DNA from: Candidatus Coprenecus stercoripullorum
Lineage (GTDB): Bacteria > Bacteroidota > Bacteroidia > Bacteroidales > UBA932
NCBI GenBank assembly: GCA_018715745.1
Contig: DVLA01000040.1
Location: 1-47,943 of the forward strand
Direction of reading: 5' to 3'
Length of the DNA: 47,943 bases
Below the pieces are notes generated by a model that worked only from the letters and a program-made list of their open reading frames with translations, had not been told where the DNA came from and searched no databases. Shown piece after piece: positions 39,843 to 47,943 of this stretch; positions within the stretch are counted from its first letter, which is position 1; every line of letters begins with the position of its first letter. The position numbers and the translations under genes are program-made.

Positions 39843-42545
39843 ATGCAAAAAAGGTTTTTTATTTTAGCGGCCGCCCTTCTGGTGGCGTTCTCTTGTGCAA
39901 GAGATGAAAGAGAGTTGGTTCGGCCTGAACCCGAGACCGAATTCATACTCGGGGAAGGAAATGTCTTCCCCGGACATATCAGGGTAAAACTTACGGAAGA
40001 GGTGGAAGACATCAATGCCTTCCTGACACAGTCTCTCCCGAATCTTGAAATATCGCATATCGAGCGTACTTTCCCGTATTCTCCCAAGTTCGAGGAGAAA
40101 CATCGCCGTCACGGCCTGCACCTGTGGTATGAAATACAGTTTGACAAGGAAGTGCATGTGACCAAGGCCGCTCAGGATTTTGCGAATATAGCGGGCATAG
40201 AGGAAGTAGAGTATATGAAGGCCTACCAGCCCAAACAGACGAATGAATTTCCTTTCAATGACCCCCGTTTTACAGAGCAGTGGCATTATTATAACACCGG
40301 TACCAATGCGGTCGGTGCAGTTGCAGGCTGCGATATCAACCTTCTTCCGGCATGGGAGAAGACAACCGGCAGCAGGGATGTGGTAGTGGCCATTCTCGAT
40401 GCAGGTATTTATTACAACCATCAGGACCTTGCCGACAACATGTGGGTCAATGAGGCCGAGCTTAACGGTACTCCAGGAGTTGACGATGACGGCAACGGTT
40501 ACGTCGATGATATTTACGGATACAACTTCTGCGCAAGCAGCAGCGGAAGCATGTACGGCGAGATACAGCCCGGTGACCACGGTACCCATGTTGCAGGGAC
40601 GGTGGCTGCCGTCAACAACAACAACACGGGCATGTGCGGTATAGCCGGCGGTGACGGCTCCGGTAACGGCGTAAGGCTGATGAGCGTGCAGATGATTAAT
40701 GATTATAAGGACGGTGCCTATGTCCAGAGGGCATTTGTATATGCGGCCGATATGGGCGCTATAATAGCCCAGTGCAGCTGGGGCAGCGAGTCTTCGCATC
40801 TTGATGCCTCTACCCAGTACGGTATAGACTATTTTATTGAAGAAGCCGGGACCGACGAGAACGGAAACCAGGTAGGCCCCATGAAAGGCGGTATCGTAAT
40901 AGTCGCAGCCGGCAATGAGGAAAGGGACTGGGCGCAGCCTGCCATGTACGAGCGCTGCGTTGCTGTTTCAGCCCTTGCGGCCGATTATAAGGCGGCTTAT
41001 TATACGAACTTCGGCGACTGGGTGGATATCGCGGCTCCCGGCGGAGATGCGTACAAGAACCAGTATGTGATGAGTACCACTCCTTATGACAATTATGGCG
41101 GAATGCAGGGTACATCGATGGCCTGCCCGCACGTATCGGGTGTCGCAGCTCTTGTAGTATCCTATCTCGGCGGTGAAGGGTTCACAAACGAGAATCTCAG
41201 GGACAGGCTTCTGTCTACGGCCAGGAACATCGACCAGTATAATACGGATGCTCCCGGTTATCTCGGTGTCGGCCTTGTCGACGCTGCTGCCTGTCTCGAT
41301 GTAGAGGGTCCTGAACCTCCTGACAGGGTAGAGGACCTTGCCGTTGAGACATCGTCCAACTTTGCTACGCTTTCATGGACGGTACCCAGCGATGATGTCG
41401 GCAAGCCTTCCGGTTTCGAAATCGTATACGGAACAAGCAGCCTTAGCGATCTTGATACCGTAATCCAGGGCCAACTCCCTTCAGGAACCAAGGTAGAGAC
41501 GGTTCTTACCGGCAGCGCCAACATCGGTGACAAGATGACCCATACCATAGGCGGTCTCGAATTCGAAACAGGCTACTATTTCAGAATAGTGGCGTATGAC
41601 AACGGGATGAGGCGCTCCAAGCTTTCGGACCAGGTAGAGGCTACCACCGGTAAAAATACCGCTCCCGTAATCAACCCCGTATCCGGTACGGAAATTACGC
41701 TCAAGCGTTTTGAAACGGTTACACTCGAATTCGAGGTATCGGATCCCGACGGGCACAAGATAGAAGCTTCTGTAGAATGCCAGTCCCGTGCGGCATCAGT
41801 TGCCCTTAACTCCGACCAGACCCTCGCTACGGTTACAATCAACGGGCTTAACGGTGAAGAAGGGACATACGATGCTGTCCTTACGGTAGAGGATGAATTC
41901 GGTGAATCTGCCGAGGCCTCATTCAAGTTTACCATTGAGGGGAATCAGGCACCCGAAGTAGGGACTCCGGATCCGGAGAACGGTATTAATATCCGTGAGG
42001 AGAACGGGGCATATTTCAGTGATGTATGCATCAACGGCACAACCCCTGGTGACGCTGTGGAAGTGGACCTTTCGAAATATTTCGTAGATCCTGACGGCGA
42101 GTCCCTCTCTTATGTTGTCGAAGTCAACCAGCAGTCCCAGGTTCTGCAGACCCCTCCCGAACTCTCGGGCGACAGGCTTACCCTTCAGGGACGTTCGCAC
42201 GGCTCTGCCAGCGTGGTAGTGACAGCTACCGATGCGGTTGGCGAGCAGCTGACAGTGACATTCGAGGTTATTGTCCGCAATGCCGACAGCAATCCTTCGA
42301 AGGTTGACCTCTATCCCAATCCCGTAGTGGATATCCTTAATGTGAGGACCGGTACGAATTCGACTGTAACGGGCTCGATCGAGATATTCAATTCCCGCGG
42401 AGCAAAGGTATACAGCAACGGCAATGCGGAGATGTCAGCTTTCGCCCCGTTCCAGGTAAACATGTCGGGTATGGATGCAGGTACTTATTCAGTGTCCGTT
42501 ACCATCGACGGGAATACCCAGAAAAACAATATCGTGAAGATATAG
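39843..42545 (+). CDS. S8 subtilase with fibronectin/Ig-like repeats and Por C-terminal sorting domain (second copy)
   Basis: 900 residues, a paralogue of the subtilase at 30995-33652 with the same domain order. A lipobox-like AFSC gives C18, followed by an acidic/basic stretch (ARDERE). The propeptide-like domain shares GLHLWY and FPFNDPRFTEQWHYYN with the first copy. The triad is D186 (ILDAGIYY), H246 (GDHGTHVAGT) and S425 (GTSMACPHVSG). A calcium-loop-like insert (GVDDDGNGYVDD) is present here but absent in the first copy. Downstream are a fibronectin-type domain, Ig/cadherin-like repeats (NTAPVINPV, NQAPEVGTP) and a Por sorting domain (VDLYPNPVVDILNV...MDAGTYSVSV). It is same-strand with susCD but lies beyond a strong terminator. 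Confidence 0.93.
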   Translation: MQKRFFILAAALLVAFSCARDERELVRPEPETEFILGEGNVFPGHIRVKLTEEVEDINAFLTQSLPNLEISHIERTFPYSPKFEEKHRRHGLHLWYEIQFDKEVHVTKAAQDFANIAGIEEVEYMKAYQPKQTNEFPFNDPRFTEQWHYYNTGTNAVGAVAGCDINLLPAWEKTTGSRDVVVAILDAGIYYNHQDLADNMWVNEAELNGTPGVDDDGNGYVDDIYGYNFCASSSGSMYGEIQPGDHGTHVAGTVAAVNNNNTGMCGIAGGDGSGNGVRLMSVQMINDYKDGAYVQRAFVYAADMGAIIAQCSWGSESSHLDASTQYGIDYFIEEAGTDENGNQVGPMKGGIVIVAAGNEERDWAQPAMYERCVAVSALAADYKAAYYTNFGDWVDIAAPGGDAYKNQYVMSTTPYDNYGGMQGTSMACPHVSGVAALVVSYLGGEGFTNENLRDRLLSTARNIDQYNTDAPGYLGVGLVDAAACLDVEGPEPPDRVEDLAVETSSNFATLSWTVPSDDVGKPSGFEIVYGTSSLSDLDTVIQGQLPSGTKVETVLTGSANIGDKMTHTIGGLEFETGYYFRIVAYDNGMRRSKLSDQVEATTGKNTAPVINPVSGTEITLKRFETVTLEFEVSDPDGHKIEASVECQSRAASVALNSDQTLATVTINGLNGEEGTYDAVLTVEDEFGESAEASFKFTIEGNQAPEVGTPDPENGINIREENGAYFSDVCINGTTPGDAVEVDLSKYFVDPDGESLSYVVEVNQQSQVLQTPPELSGDRLTLQGRSHGSASVVVTATDAVGEQLTVTFEVIVRNADSNPSKVDLYPNPVVDILNVRTGTNSTVTGSIEIFNSRGAKVYSNGNAEMSAFAPFQVNMSGMDAGTYSVSVTIDGNTQKNNIVKI

Positions 42546-42585
42546 TTCCAGAACCTTCTTTTGGAATAATAATTTGTCAGAAATG

Positions 42586-42617
42586 CGGAGTCGCCCTTGC
42601 GGGCGGCTCCGTTTTTT
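42586..42617 (+). terminator. Terminator after the second subtilase
   Basis: An 11-bp stem (42586-42596 with 42601-42611, one G-T pair), TTGC loop and six T. The convergent tonB gene ends 22 bases further on. Confidence 0.88.
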
Positions 42618-42638
42618 CATTCCATACGGTTGCTGCAG

Positions 42639-43424
42639 TTATTTAAGCGTGAAGATGTATGTGATTGTGCCTTCCTGTACGGGAGGGGCCGATGAACTTG
42701 TGTTGAATTTGGCCTCGAGGGCGGCTTCTTTTGCCGAGGCCCATAACCGGGCGTCCTGGACATTGGTGCCCTGTACTCCGGGGATAGCGTTTATCACCGT
42801 CCCGTATTGGTCAACGAGTATGCGCACTACGACTGTCCCTGACTTCTCGACCGAATATGCGGGAAGCGGAAGATTCCCCATTACCGTACGACCCTCCAGT
42901 CTGGCCGTAGGCCTGCCGTCTGTATTGCCGGCTGCAGTATTCCCTTTCGGATGTCCGGCCTGGAGTGCGTCCGTCACTTCCTCGGCTACCTGAACGGCGA
43001 GGGTATCCTTTTTGTTCCGGCTGCTTGAGAAGAGAGCGCGCTTGTCTATTTGTTTTTCCCTTTCAGGCTCGGGAACAGGAATGTCCCCGTCAGGGCCTAT
43101 TTCAGTCTCGTCTCCGGTATTTTCGCTTTCCGGCAGGGGTATCACGGATTCAGAGCGCTGTACTAATCTCGTTTCTTCCCTTATGCCGTCGTTATCGGCT
43201 TTGGGCTCTACCCCGGCGGCCGTCAGTATCGGCGTTTTTACGGGAGGCTCAGGCTCTTCGAATTCTATAAGCATTCCCTCTGTCTTGCGGGAGGGAGGGG
43301 AATACTCGAGGCATGCCCCCACGGCGGCAAGCAGCAGGAGTGCGTGTGCCGAGACCGTGGCAATAATGCCTGTACGGTTCGCGCCCCTGTCGAACGGGGA
43401 TTTGTATTTGTCATTTCCTCCCAT
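42639..43424 (-). CDS. tonB: TonB-family energy transducer
   Basis: 261 residues: a short cytoplasmic N-terminus, one membrane helix (about 18-40, GIIATVSAHALLLLAAVGACL), a Pro/Glu-rich periplasmic linker (EFEEPEPPVKTP, IPVPEPEREKQ) and a C-terminal beta domain (about 185-261, GTVVVRILVDQYGTVINAIPG). TonB carries the proton-motive force from ExbBD to outer membrane receptors. The usual C-terminal YP motif is only loosely kept. It closes the truA-exbB-exbD-tonB run and could energise the SusC upstream in the window, though other TonB copies elsewhere cannot be excluded. Confidence 0.85.
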   Translation of the reverse strand: MGGNDKYKSPFDRGANRTGIIATVSAHALLLLAAVGACLEYSPPSRKTEGMLIEFEEPEPPVKTPILTAAGVEPKADNDGIREETRLVQRSESVIPLPESENTGDETEIGPDGDIPVPEPEREKQIDKRALFSSSRNKKDTLAVQVAEEVTDALQAGHPKGNTAAGNTDGRPTARLEGRTVMGNLPLPAYSVEKSGTVVVRILVDQYGTVINAIPGVQGTNVQDARLWASAKEAALEAKFNTSSSAPPVQEGTITYIFTLK

Positions 43425-43439
43425 TGCATAGTCTGCCGC

Positions 43440-43853
43440 CTATTCCGGTGAGGTGGCCAGTATTACTTTATATTTGTTGCGTTTGGCAATATTCATCAGG
43501 TTTACGACCTCTTCGATAGGTACGGTCTTGTCTGCGTAGATGGAGAATGTAGGGTCGTCTGAATCCTGAAGCAGTTCCTGCAGCCTCGATTCTACACGGC
43601 TGAAGGGGACAGGCTCCTGTTCCCCGTTGATATGGTATGAGAACAGGCCCAGTTCCGGATAGTGTTTGACAGAAACGCTTACCGTAGCCTTGGCGGATAT
43701 CTGGTTGGTGCTTTTCGGCAGCAGCAGCCTGAGTGCGTTGGGATTTATAAGCGTTGATGTTACAAGGAAGAATATGAGCAGCAGGAAGACGATGTCCGTC
43801 ATTGAGGACATGGAAAATGCCGGCTCTACTTTTGTCCTACGTTTTATGGCCAT
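43440..43853 (-). CDS. exbD: ExbD/TolR biopolymer transport protein
   Basis: 137 residues with one N-terminal membrane helix (about 19-36) preceded by SMSSMTDIVFLLLIFFLV; the Asp in MTDIVF is the conserved proton-carrying residue of ExbD/TolR. The periplasmic domain follows (LLPKSTNQISAKATVSVSV, SIYADKTVPIEEVVNLM). One base separates it from exbB and 15 from tonB. Confidence 0.92.
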   Translation of the reverse strand: MAIKRRTKVEPAFSMSSMTDIVFLLLIFFLVTSTLINPNALRLLLPKSTNQISAKATVSVSVKHYPELGLFSYHINGEQEPVPFSRVESRLQELLQDSDDPTFSIYADKTVPIEEVVNLMNIAKRNKYKVILATSPE

Positions 43854-43854
43854 C

Positions 43855-44562
43855 TTAAGCGGATTGTTTATCGGTTGCCTTGGAGGGCTCGTAGAGTATG
43901 TCCATGAACTCTATCGTATTGCTCTCCATTTTAAACACTAAGTCGGAAATTTTCGACGTAAGGTAATTGTATCCGAAGTAGGCTATTATCCCGACGAAAA
44001 GTCCCCCCACCGTAGTTACCATCGCGGTGTAGATGCCGCCTGAAAGCAGTGTGATGTCTATGTTGCTTCCGGCCTGGGACATGTTGAAGAATGCCTGTAT
44101 CATGCCTATTACTGTCCCGAGGAAACCTATCATTGGGGCGCCCCCGGCTATTGTGGCGAGCATGGGCAGGCCTTTTTCAAGCCTTGCCACTTCCACATTG
44201 CCCATGTTCTCTACGGCGGCCTGAATGTCGTTAAGTGGTCTGCCTATGCGTTCGACTCCCTTTTCAATCAGCCTTGCTATCGGGGAGTCGGTATTCCGGC
44301 ACAGGGCGACTGCCGCCTTGATCTTCCCTTCGTGAATCATTTCATGGATGTCCTTCATGAAGTCGGGGCTTATTTTCGATGCCTTTCTTATGGCCCACCA
44401 TCTGTTGCCGAGGATATAGATGGCGATGATGGAAAGGATGAGCAGCACTATCATCAGCCAGCCTCCGGCTACCGCCATTTTAAGGAGTGACATTTTTTCC
44501 GGGATATCGGCGGCCGCTTCCTGAATGATAGCAGGGTCCGCCTGCAAGATGGTCGTTAACAT
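43855..44562 (-). CDS. exbB: MotA/TolQ/ExbB proton channel protein
   Basis: 235 residues with three membrane helices (about 30-51, 135-160 and 180-205). The conserved channel block GLPMLATIAGGAPMIGFLGTVIGMIQAF and TAMVTTVGGLFVGIIAYFGYN identify the ExbB/TolQ family. It forms the stator with ExbD. It starts 7 bases after truA, so all four genes are probably one transcript. Confidence 0.94.
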   Translation of the reverse strand: MLTTILQADPAIIQEAAADIPEKMSLLKMAVAGGWLMIVLLILSIIAIYILGNRWWAIRKASKISPDFMKDIHEMIHEGKIKAAVALCRNTDSPIARLIEKGVERIGRPLNDIQAAVENMGNVEVARLEKGLPMLATIAGGAPMIGFLGTVIGMIQAFFNMSQAGSNIDITLLSGGIYTAMVTTVGGLFVGIIAYFGYNYLTSKISDLVFKMESNTIEFMDILYEPSKATDKQSA

Positions 44563-44569
44563 TGTCTGT

Positions 44570-45373
44570 CTATTGTATTATGTTTATTGCATTTGTCTTG
44601 AATTCAAACGGGTATTCGATGCCTGTGAGGAACAGGGCGTGTCCCGGTACGGACTGGCCGGCCATTCCCCTGTCCGAGCTTTCTATCACTTCCCTCATCC
44701 ACTCCGGACTCCTTCTGCCCCTGCCGATTTCTATCATGGTACCTACGATAGCCCTTACCATGTTTCTCAGGAACCTGTTGGATGACACATTGAATACGAG
44801 ATATTCGTGTTCTCCGGGGGATGCGGCCAGCATCGGGACATACTTTTTCCATTCTGCCGATTTCAGGTCGCATACCGGGGAGACCTGGCCTGAATGCGCT
44901 TTTTCAAAACAACTGAAGTCCCTGTTGCCTACAAGGTATTCCGAGGCGGCATTCATGGCCCCTATGTCCAGCCTGTACTTGCATTCCCATGAATAGTGGC
45001 CCATGAAAGGCTCCTTTCCGTAATGTATGAAATAGCTGTAGGTCCTGCATGTTGCGCTGAAGCGTGCGTGAGCGCTGTCCTTTACCGGATATATGCCGTT
45101 GACGGCTATTCCTTTGGGGAGGATGGCATTTATTTTGTATAGGACTTTACCGTGCTCTTTGAGGATAATGTCGTTGCCGGTGTCGAAATGGGCGATGTAG
45201 TGCAGGGCGTTTACGTTTGTATCCGTCCTTCCGGCCCCGGTCACCTTGATTTTCTCCTTGAGGATTGCGGAAAAGGCCTTGTCCATTTCCTCTTCAATGC
45301 TCGGGGCGTTGGCCTGTATCTGCCAGCCGCTGTAGCCTGTGCCGGCATACGATATTTCGGCGAAGAACCTCAT
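44570..45373 (-). CDS. truA: tRNA pseudouridine(38-40) synthase
   Basis: 267 residues. GAGRTDTNVNALHYIAHF contains catalytic D51; the N-terminus FAEISYAGTGYSGWQIQ and the C-terminal FLRNMVRAIVGTMIEIGRG are standard TruA blocks. It modifies uridines 38-40 in the anticodon arm. It is the first gene of the run that also carries exbB, exbD and tonB, and diverges from moxR. Confidence 0.95.
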   Translation of the reverse strand: MRFFAEISYAGTGYSGWQIQANAPSIEEEMDKAFSAILKEKIKVTGAGRTDTNVNALHYIAHFDTGNDIILKEHGKVLYKINAILPKGIAVNGIYPVKDSAHARFSATCRTYSYFIHYGKEPFMGHYSWECKYRLDIGAMNAASEYLVGNRDFSCFEKAHSGQVSPVCDLKSAEWKKYVPMLAASPGEHEYLVFNVSSNRFLRNMVRAIVGTMIEIGRGRRSPEWMREVIESSDRGMAGQSVPGHALFLTGIEYPFEFKTNAINIIQ

Positions 45374-45390
45374 GGTACTGAGAAAATCTA

Positions 45391-45398
45391 TACTTTTG
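45391..45398 (+). promoter_or_regulatory. Candidate -7 element for the moxR/bat operon
   Basis: TACTTTTG matches TAnnTTTG 37 bases before the moxR start in the 62-bp divergent gap. No TTTG at -33. Confidence 0.4.
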
Positions 45399-45414
45399 TA
45401 AAGTCAATACTGCG

Positions 45415-45422
45415 CAAAAATA
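45415..45422 (-). promoter_or_regulatory. Candidate -7 element for truA-exbB-exbD-tonB
   Basis: TATTTTTG on the minus strand matches TAnnTTTG 41 bases before the truA start. It lies face to face with the moxR element, so the two polymerases would compete. Confidence 0.4.
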
Positions 45423-45435
45423 ATAATATTTTAAT

Positions 45436-46428
45436 ATGGATACTGTAAACATTAAAGAATTAAACGAGCGGATACAGAGGGAGAGCGCATTCGTGGATGT
45501 GCTGTCGATGGAGATGTCCAAGGTCATAGTAGGGCAGAAGCATCTGGTCGAGAACCTGCTCATAGGCCTGCTTGCCAACGGCCACATATTGCTCGAAGGC
45601 GTGCCGGGACTGGCCAAGACACTTGCCATCAATACTCTTGCATCCTGTGTAAATGCTAAATTCAACAGAATACAGTTTACTCCCGACCTGCTTCCCGCAG
45701 ACCTGATAGGAACGCTGATATACAGTCAGAAGACCGAACAGTTCCAGATAAGGAAGGGGCCTGTGTTCGCCAATTTCATACTTGCTGACGAGATCAACCG
45801 CTCCCCGGCCAAAGTGCAGTCGGCGCTGCTTGAGGCGATGCAGGAAAGACAGGTGACAATCGGGGACGAAACGTTCAAGCTGCCCGAACCATTTTTGGTG
45901 ATGGCGACCCAGAACCCTATAGAACAGGAGGGAACCTATCCCCTGCCTGAAGCCCAGGTGGATAGGTTCATGCTCAAGGTGGTCGTGACCTATCCGAAAA
46001 AGGAGGAAGAAAAGCTCATTATCCGCATGAACAATTCCGGTACATTTCCCATGCCCAACAGCGTGCTTGAACCTGAAGACATAGTCAAGGCCCGCTCCGT
46101 GGTGAGGGATGTCTATATGGACGAGAAGATAGAACGCTATATCGTGGATATCGTTTATGCAACGAGGACACCGCAGGACTATTCCCTCTCCAAGCTGAAG
46201 GACATGATTTCCTACGGCGCATCCCCGCGTGCCTCCATTTCACTGGCCATGGCATCCAAGGCCTATGCCTTCATAAAGAGACGCGGATATGTCATTCCGG
46301 AAGATGTCAGGGCCGTATGCTATGAGGTGCTCAGACACCGTATAGGACTCACGTATGAGGCCGAGGCGGAAAACATAACGAGCGAGGATATTATTGCGGA
46401 CATAATGAATGCGGTGGAGGTCCCGTAG
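45436..46428 (+). CDS. MoxR-family AAA+ ATPase
   Basis: 330 residues. Walker A is GVPGLAKT (55-62) and Walker B ILADEINR with D118/E119; the sensor-type ATQNPIEQEGTYPLPEAQVDRF is the MoxR signature. MoxR ATPases act as chaperones for VWA/DUF58 proteins. In Bacteroides this gene leads the bat operon linked to aerotolerance and envelope stress. The next gene starts one base after its stop. Confidence 0.93.
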   Translation: MDTVNIKELNERIQRESAFVDVLSMEMSKVIVGQKHLVENLLIGLLANGHILLEGVPGLAKTLAINTLASCVNAKFNRIQFTPDLLPADLIGTLIYSQKTEQFQIRKGPVFANFILADEINRSPAKVQSALLEAMQERQVTIGDETFKLPEPFLVMATQNPIEQEGTYPLPEAQVDRFMLKVVVTYPKKEEEKLIIRMNNSGTFPMPNSVLEPEDIVKARSVVRDVYMDEKIERYIVDIVYATRTPQDYSLSKLKDMISYGASPRASISLAMASKAYAFIKRRGYVIPEDVRAVCYEVLRHRIGLTYEAEAENITSEDIIADIMNAVEVP

Positions 46429-46429
46429 C

Positions 46430-47311
46430 ATGGATAATGATTTGCTGAAAAAGGTAAGGAAAATCGAGATCAGGACCAGGGCGCTGTCCCATCAGATATT
46501 CGCCGGGGAGTACCATTCTGCTTTCAAAGGCCGCGGTATGGCTTTCAGCGAAGTCCGCGAATATACTTTCGGGGATGATGTCAGGAATATGGACTGGAAT
46601 GTTACGGCCCGTATGCGTTCTCCCTACATAAAAGTATTCGAGGAAGAGCGGGAACTTACTGTCGTACTCCTTATTGATGTCAGCGCGTCGCGTATGTTCG
46701 GCACGTTGTCGAAGACAAAAAAGGACCTTGCTGCGGAAATTGCGGCCGTGCTCTCGTTTTCAGCCTCGGTAAACAATGACAAGGTAGGCGCTCTCTTCTT
46801 TTCGGACAGGGTGGAAAAATTCATACCTCCCAAGAAAGGGCGGAGCCACCTTCTGAGAATAATACGCGAAATCATCGAATTCAGGCCATCGGCTCCCGGG
46901 ACGGACATAGGGGGGGCGTTGCGTTTTCTGACAAATGCGATAAAGAAGCGTTGTACGGCTTTCCTGCTGTCTGACATGATGGATTTCGGAACCGACGGTT
47001 CCCCGCGTTACGAGGATGCGCTGAAAGTCGCGGTAAACAGGCATGACATATCGGTCATCAACATATATGACGAGCGGGACAGGACTCTGCCCGATGTCGG
47101 GGTACTGCCGGTGAAAGACGCGGAGACCGGGAAAATCGTATATGCGGATACGTCTCTCGGCCGTGTCAGGGATGCGTACGCGGAAATGGCGCGCATCGCA
47201 TATCAGGAGATGCTTGTTACTTTGCGCAAATATAAGGTGGATAATGTCAGCATAAGGACAGACCAGGATTATGTAAAAAGCCTTGTGGCTCTTTTTCAAA
47301 CAAGACGCTAA
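46430..47311 (+). CDS. DUF58 / VWA-like protein of the Bat operon
   Basis: 293 residues from the ATG at 46430 (an earlier ATG at 46409 lies inside moxR). FSEVREYTFGDDVRNMDWNVTAR is the DUF58 signature. It is followed by a VWA-like fold with a MIDAS-type D-x-S-x-S (DVSAS, D83-S87) that could bind a metal. No membrane segment is seen, so it is probably cytoplasmic and works with the MoxR ATPase. It is followed by an overlapping-frame start two bases later. Confidence 0.88.
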   Translation: MDNDLLKKVRKIEIRTRALSHQIFAGEYHSAFKGRGMAFSEVREYTFGDDVRNMDWNVTARMRSPYIKVFEEERELTVVLLIDVSASRMFGTLSKTKKDLAAEIAAVLSFSASVNNDKVGALFFSDRVEKFIPPKKGRSHLLRIIREIIEFRPSAPGTDIGGALRFLTNAIKKRCTAFLLSDMMDFGTDGSPRYEDALKVAVNRHDISVINIYDERDRTLPDVGVLPVKDAETGKIVYADTSLGRVRDAYAEMARIAYQEMLVTLRKYKVDNVSIRTDQDYVKSLVALFQTRR

Positions 47312-47312
47312 G

Positions 47313-47943
47313 ATGAAACTGAGATATAGATTGCTTTTTCTTTCGGTATTGCCGTTCCTGTTCCCTCTTCCCGGCGCTGCCCAGAAAATACTTTCAACCG
47401 GGCTGTCCAGGGATTCCATCCTGATAGGGGACCAGGTGGAGTGGAGTTCTATAATGCAGGTGCCGGACGGACTGTCGGTGAGAATCGACCCGATGGAGGG
47501 ATATGTAGTTCCGGGGGTGGAGCTTATAGACGGCCTGCATATTGACACCCTTTCGCTCGGAAAGGATTTTGCCGACATAGAGGCCAGGGCTACGATAACT
47601 TCTTTTGACAGCGGTTCCTATGTACTGCCTCCCCTCATGGTGTATTTTTACAGGGGGGAGACGCTTGAAGATACCGCCAGGATGGGCTCTGTCTCCCTTT
47701 ATGTAAATACAATACCTGTCGATACGGCATCCTACCAGATGTATGATATACGTCCGCAATTCAAATATCCGTTGACATTCAAGGAAGTGGCTCCATGGGT
47801 CGGACTTTCGCTGGGCGTGGCCGCGCTTATCGTCGCCATAGTCTTGGCTGTAGAGAGGGCTTCGAGAAGGAAGTCCCCCGGGTCGGCGGCCATGGAAAAG
47901 GAACCCCCGCATATCGTCGCCCTGCGCGAACTTGAGAAGATAA
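47313..47943 (+). CDS. Bat-operon membrane-anchored protein, N-terminal part (3' end outside window)
   Basis: At least 210 codons, open to the window end. The signal peptide (MKLRYRLLFLSVLPFLFPLPGAA-Q) is followed by a beta-rich extracytoplasmic domain (about 25-155, SRDSILIGDQVEWSSIMQVP, ATITSFDSGSYVLPPLMVYFY), a membrane helix (about 161-180) and a basic cytoplasmic stretch (ERASRRKSPG). The domain resembles the BatD-type beta-sandwich, with its conserved phrase for raising a property above the membrane. In Bacteroides an uncharacterised protein of this kind lies between DUF58 and batA. It starts two bases inside the gap after the DUF58 stop. Function unknown. Confidence 0.75.
   Translation, partial: MKLRYRLLFLSVLPFLFPLPGAAQKILSTGLSRDSILIGDQVEWSSIMQVPDGLSVRIDPMEGYVVPGVELIDGLHIDTLSLGKDFADIEARATITSFDSGSYVLPPLMVYFYRGETLEDTARMGSVSLYVNTIPVDTASYQMYDIRPQFKYPLTFKEVAPWVGLSLGVAALIVAIVLAVERASRRKSPGSAAMEKEPPHIVALRELEKI

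Noticed and set aside
1-47943. tRNA, rRNA, insertion sequence, prophage or attachment sites
   Set aside because: No cloverleaf-like segment, transposase, integrase or target duplication was recognised; nearly all gaps are under 200 bases.

Overview
The window is ordinary chromosomal DNA of a Bacteroidota bacterium, most likely a gut-type Bacteroidales; family and genus cannot be fixed from sequence alone. The evidence is a SusC/SusD pair, Por-type (type IX) secretion C-terminal sorting domains, a PorV/PorQ-like barrel, UpxY-type and WYL regulators, Bacteroidales gene pairings (uppS-bamA-ompH, rplU-rpmA-serS, moxR-DUF58-bat), weak Shine-Dalgarno sites, and repeated matches to the Bacteroidota promoter (TTTG, about 20 bp, TAnnTTTG). 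I see no tRNA, rRNA, insertion sequence, prophage or CRISPR array.

Layout. 1-2870: end of uppS overlapping bamA. 2949-7772: ompH/skp, then a central carbon and nitrogen block of a two-subunit 2-oxoacid:ferredoxin oxidoreductase (korA, korB) and glutamate dehydrogenase, closed by a terminator. 7866-13091: small Smr protein, then a tightly packed run of gamma-carbonic anhydrase-like protein, thioredoxin-like lipoprotein, glutamate racemase and membrane pyrophosphatase. 13113-15359 (minus): a three-gene overlapping operon of degenerate AAA-type ATPase, zinc-less sirtuin and orphan UpxY/NusG-like protein. 15523-18060: rplU, rpmA, serS, ruvC. 18148-21000: large TonB-receptor-like barrel, convergent with rluD and a PASTA protein (20997-22851, minus). 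23000-28540 (minus): WYL regulator, rpmH, rsmG, ECF sigma factor, polA with a degenerate proofreading site, queD. 28627-29823: PLP aminotransferase.

30021-42545 is the most distinctive part. A minus-strand pair (subtilase with a Por sorting domain plus PorV/PorQ-like barrel) diverges from a plus-strand SusC-SusD-lipoprotein set followed by a second subtilase of the same architecture. Together they look like a cell-surface protein-degradation and peptide-uptake locus. A strong terminator sits just before the second protease.

42639-45373 (minus) is a truA-exbB-exbD-tonB operon, which could energise TonB-dependent transporters such as the SusC here. 45436-47943 is the start of a Bat (aerotolerance-type) operon: MoxR ATPase, DUF58 protein and a membrane-anchored protein cut by the window end.

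Transcription units are inferred from spacing, overlaps and hairpins. Names rest on motifs read by eye; no database search was run.
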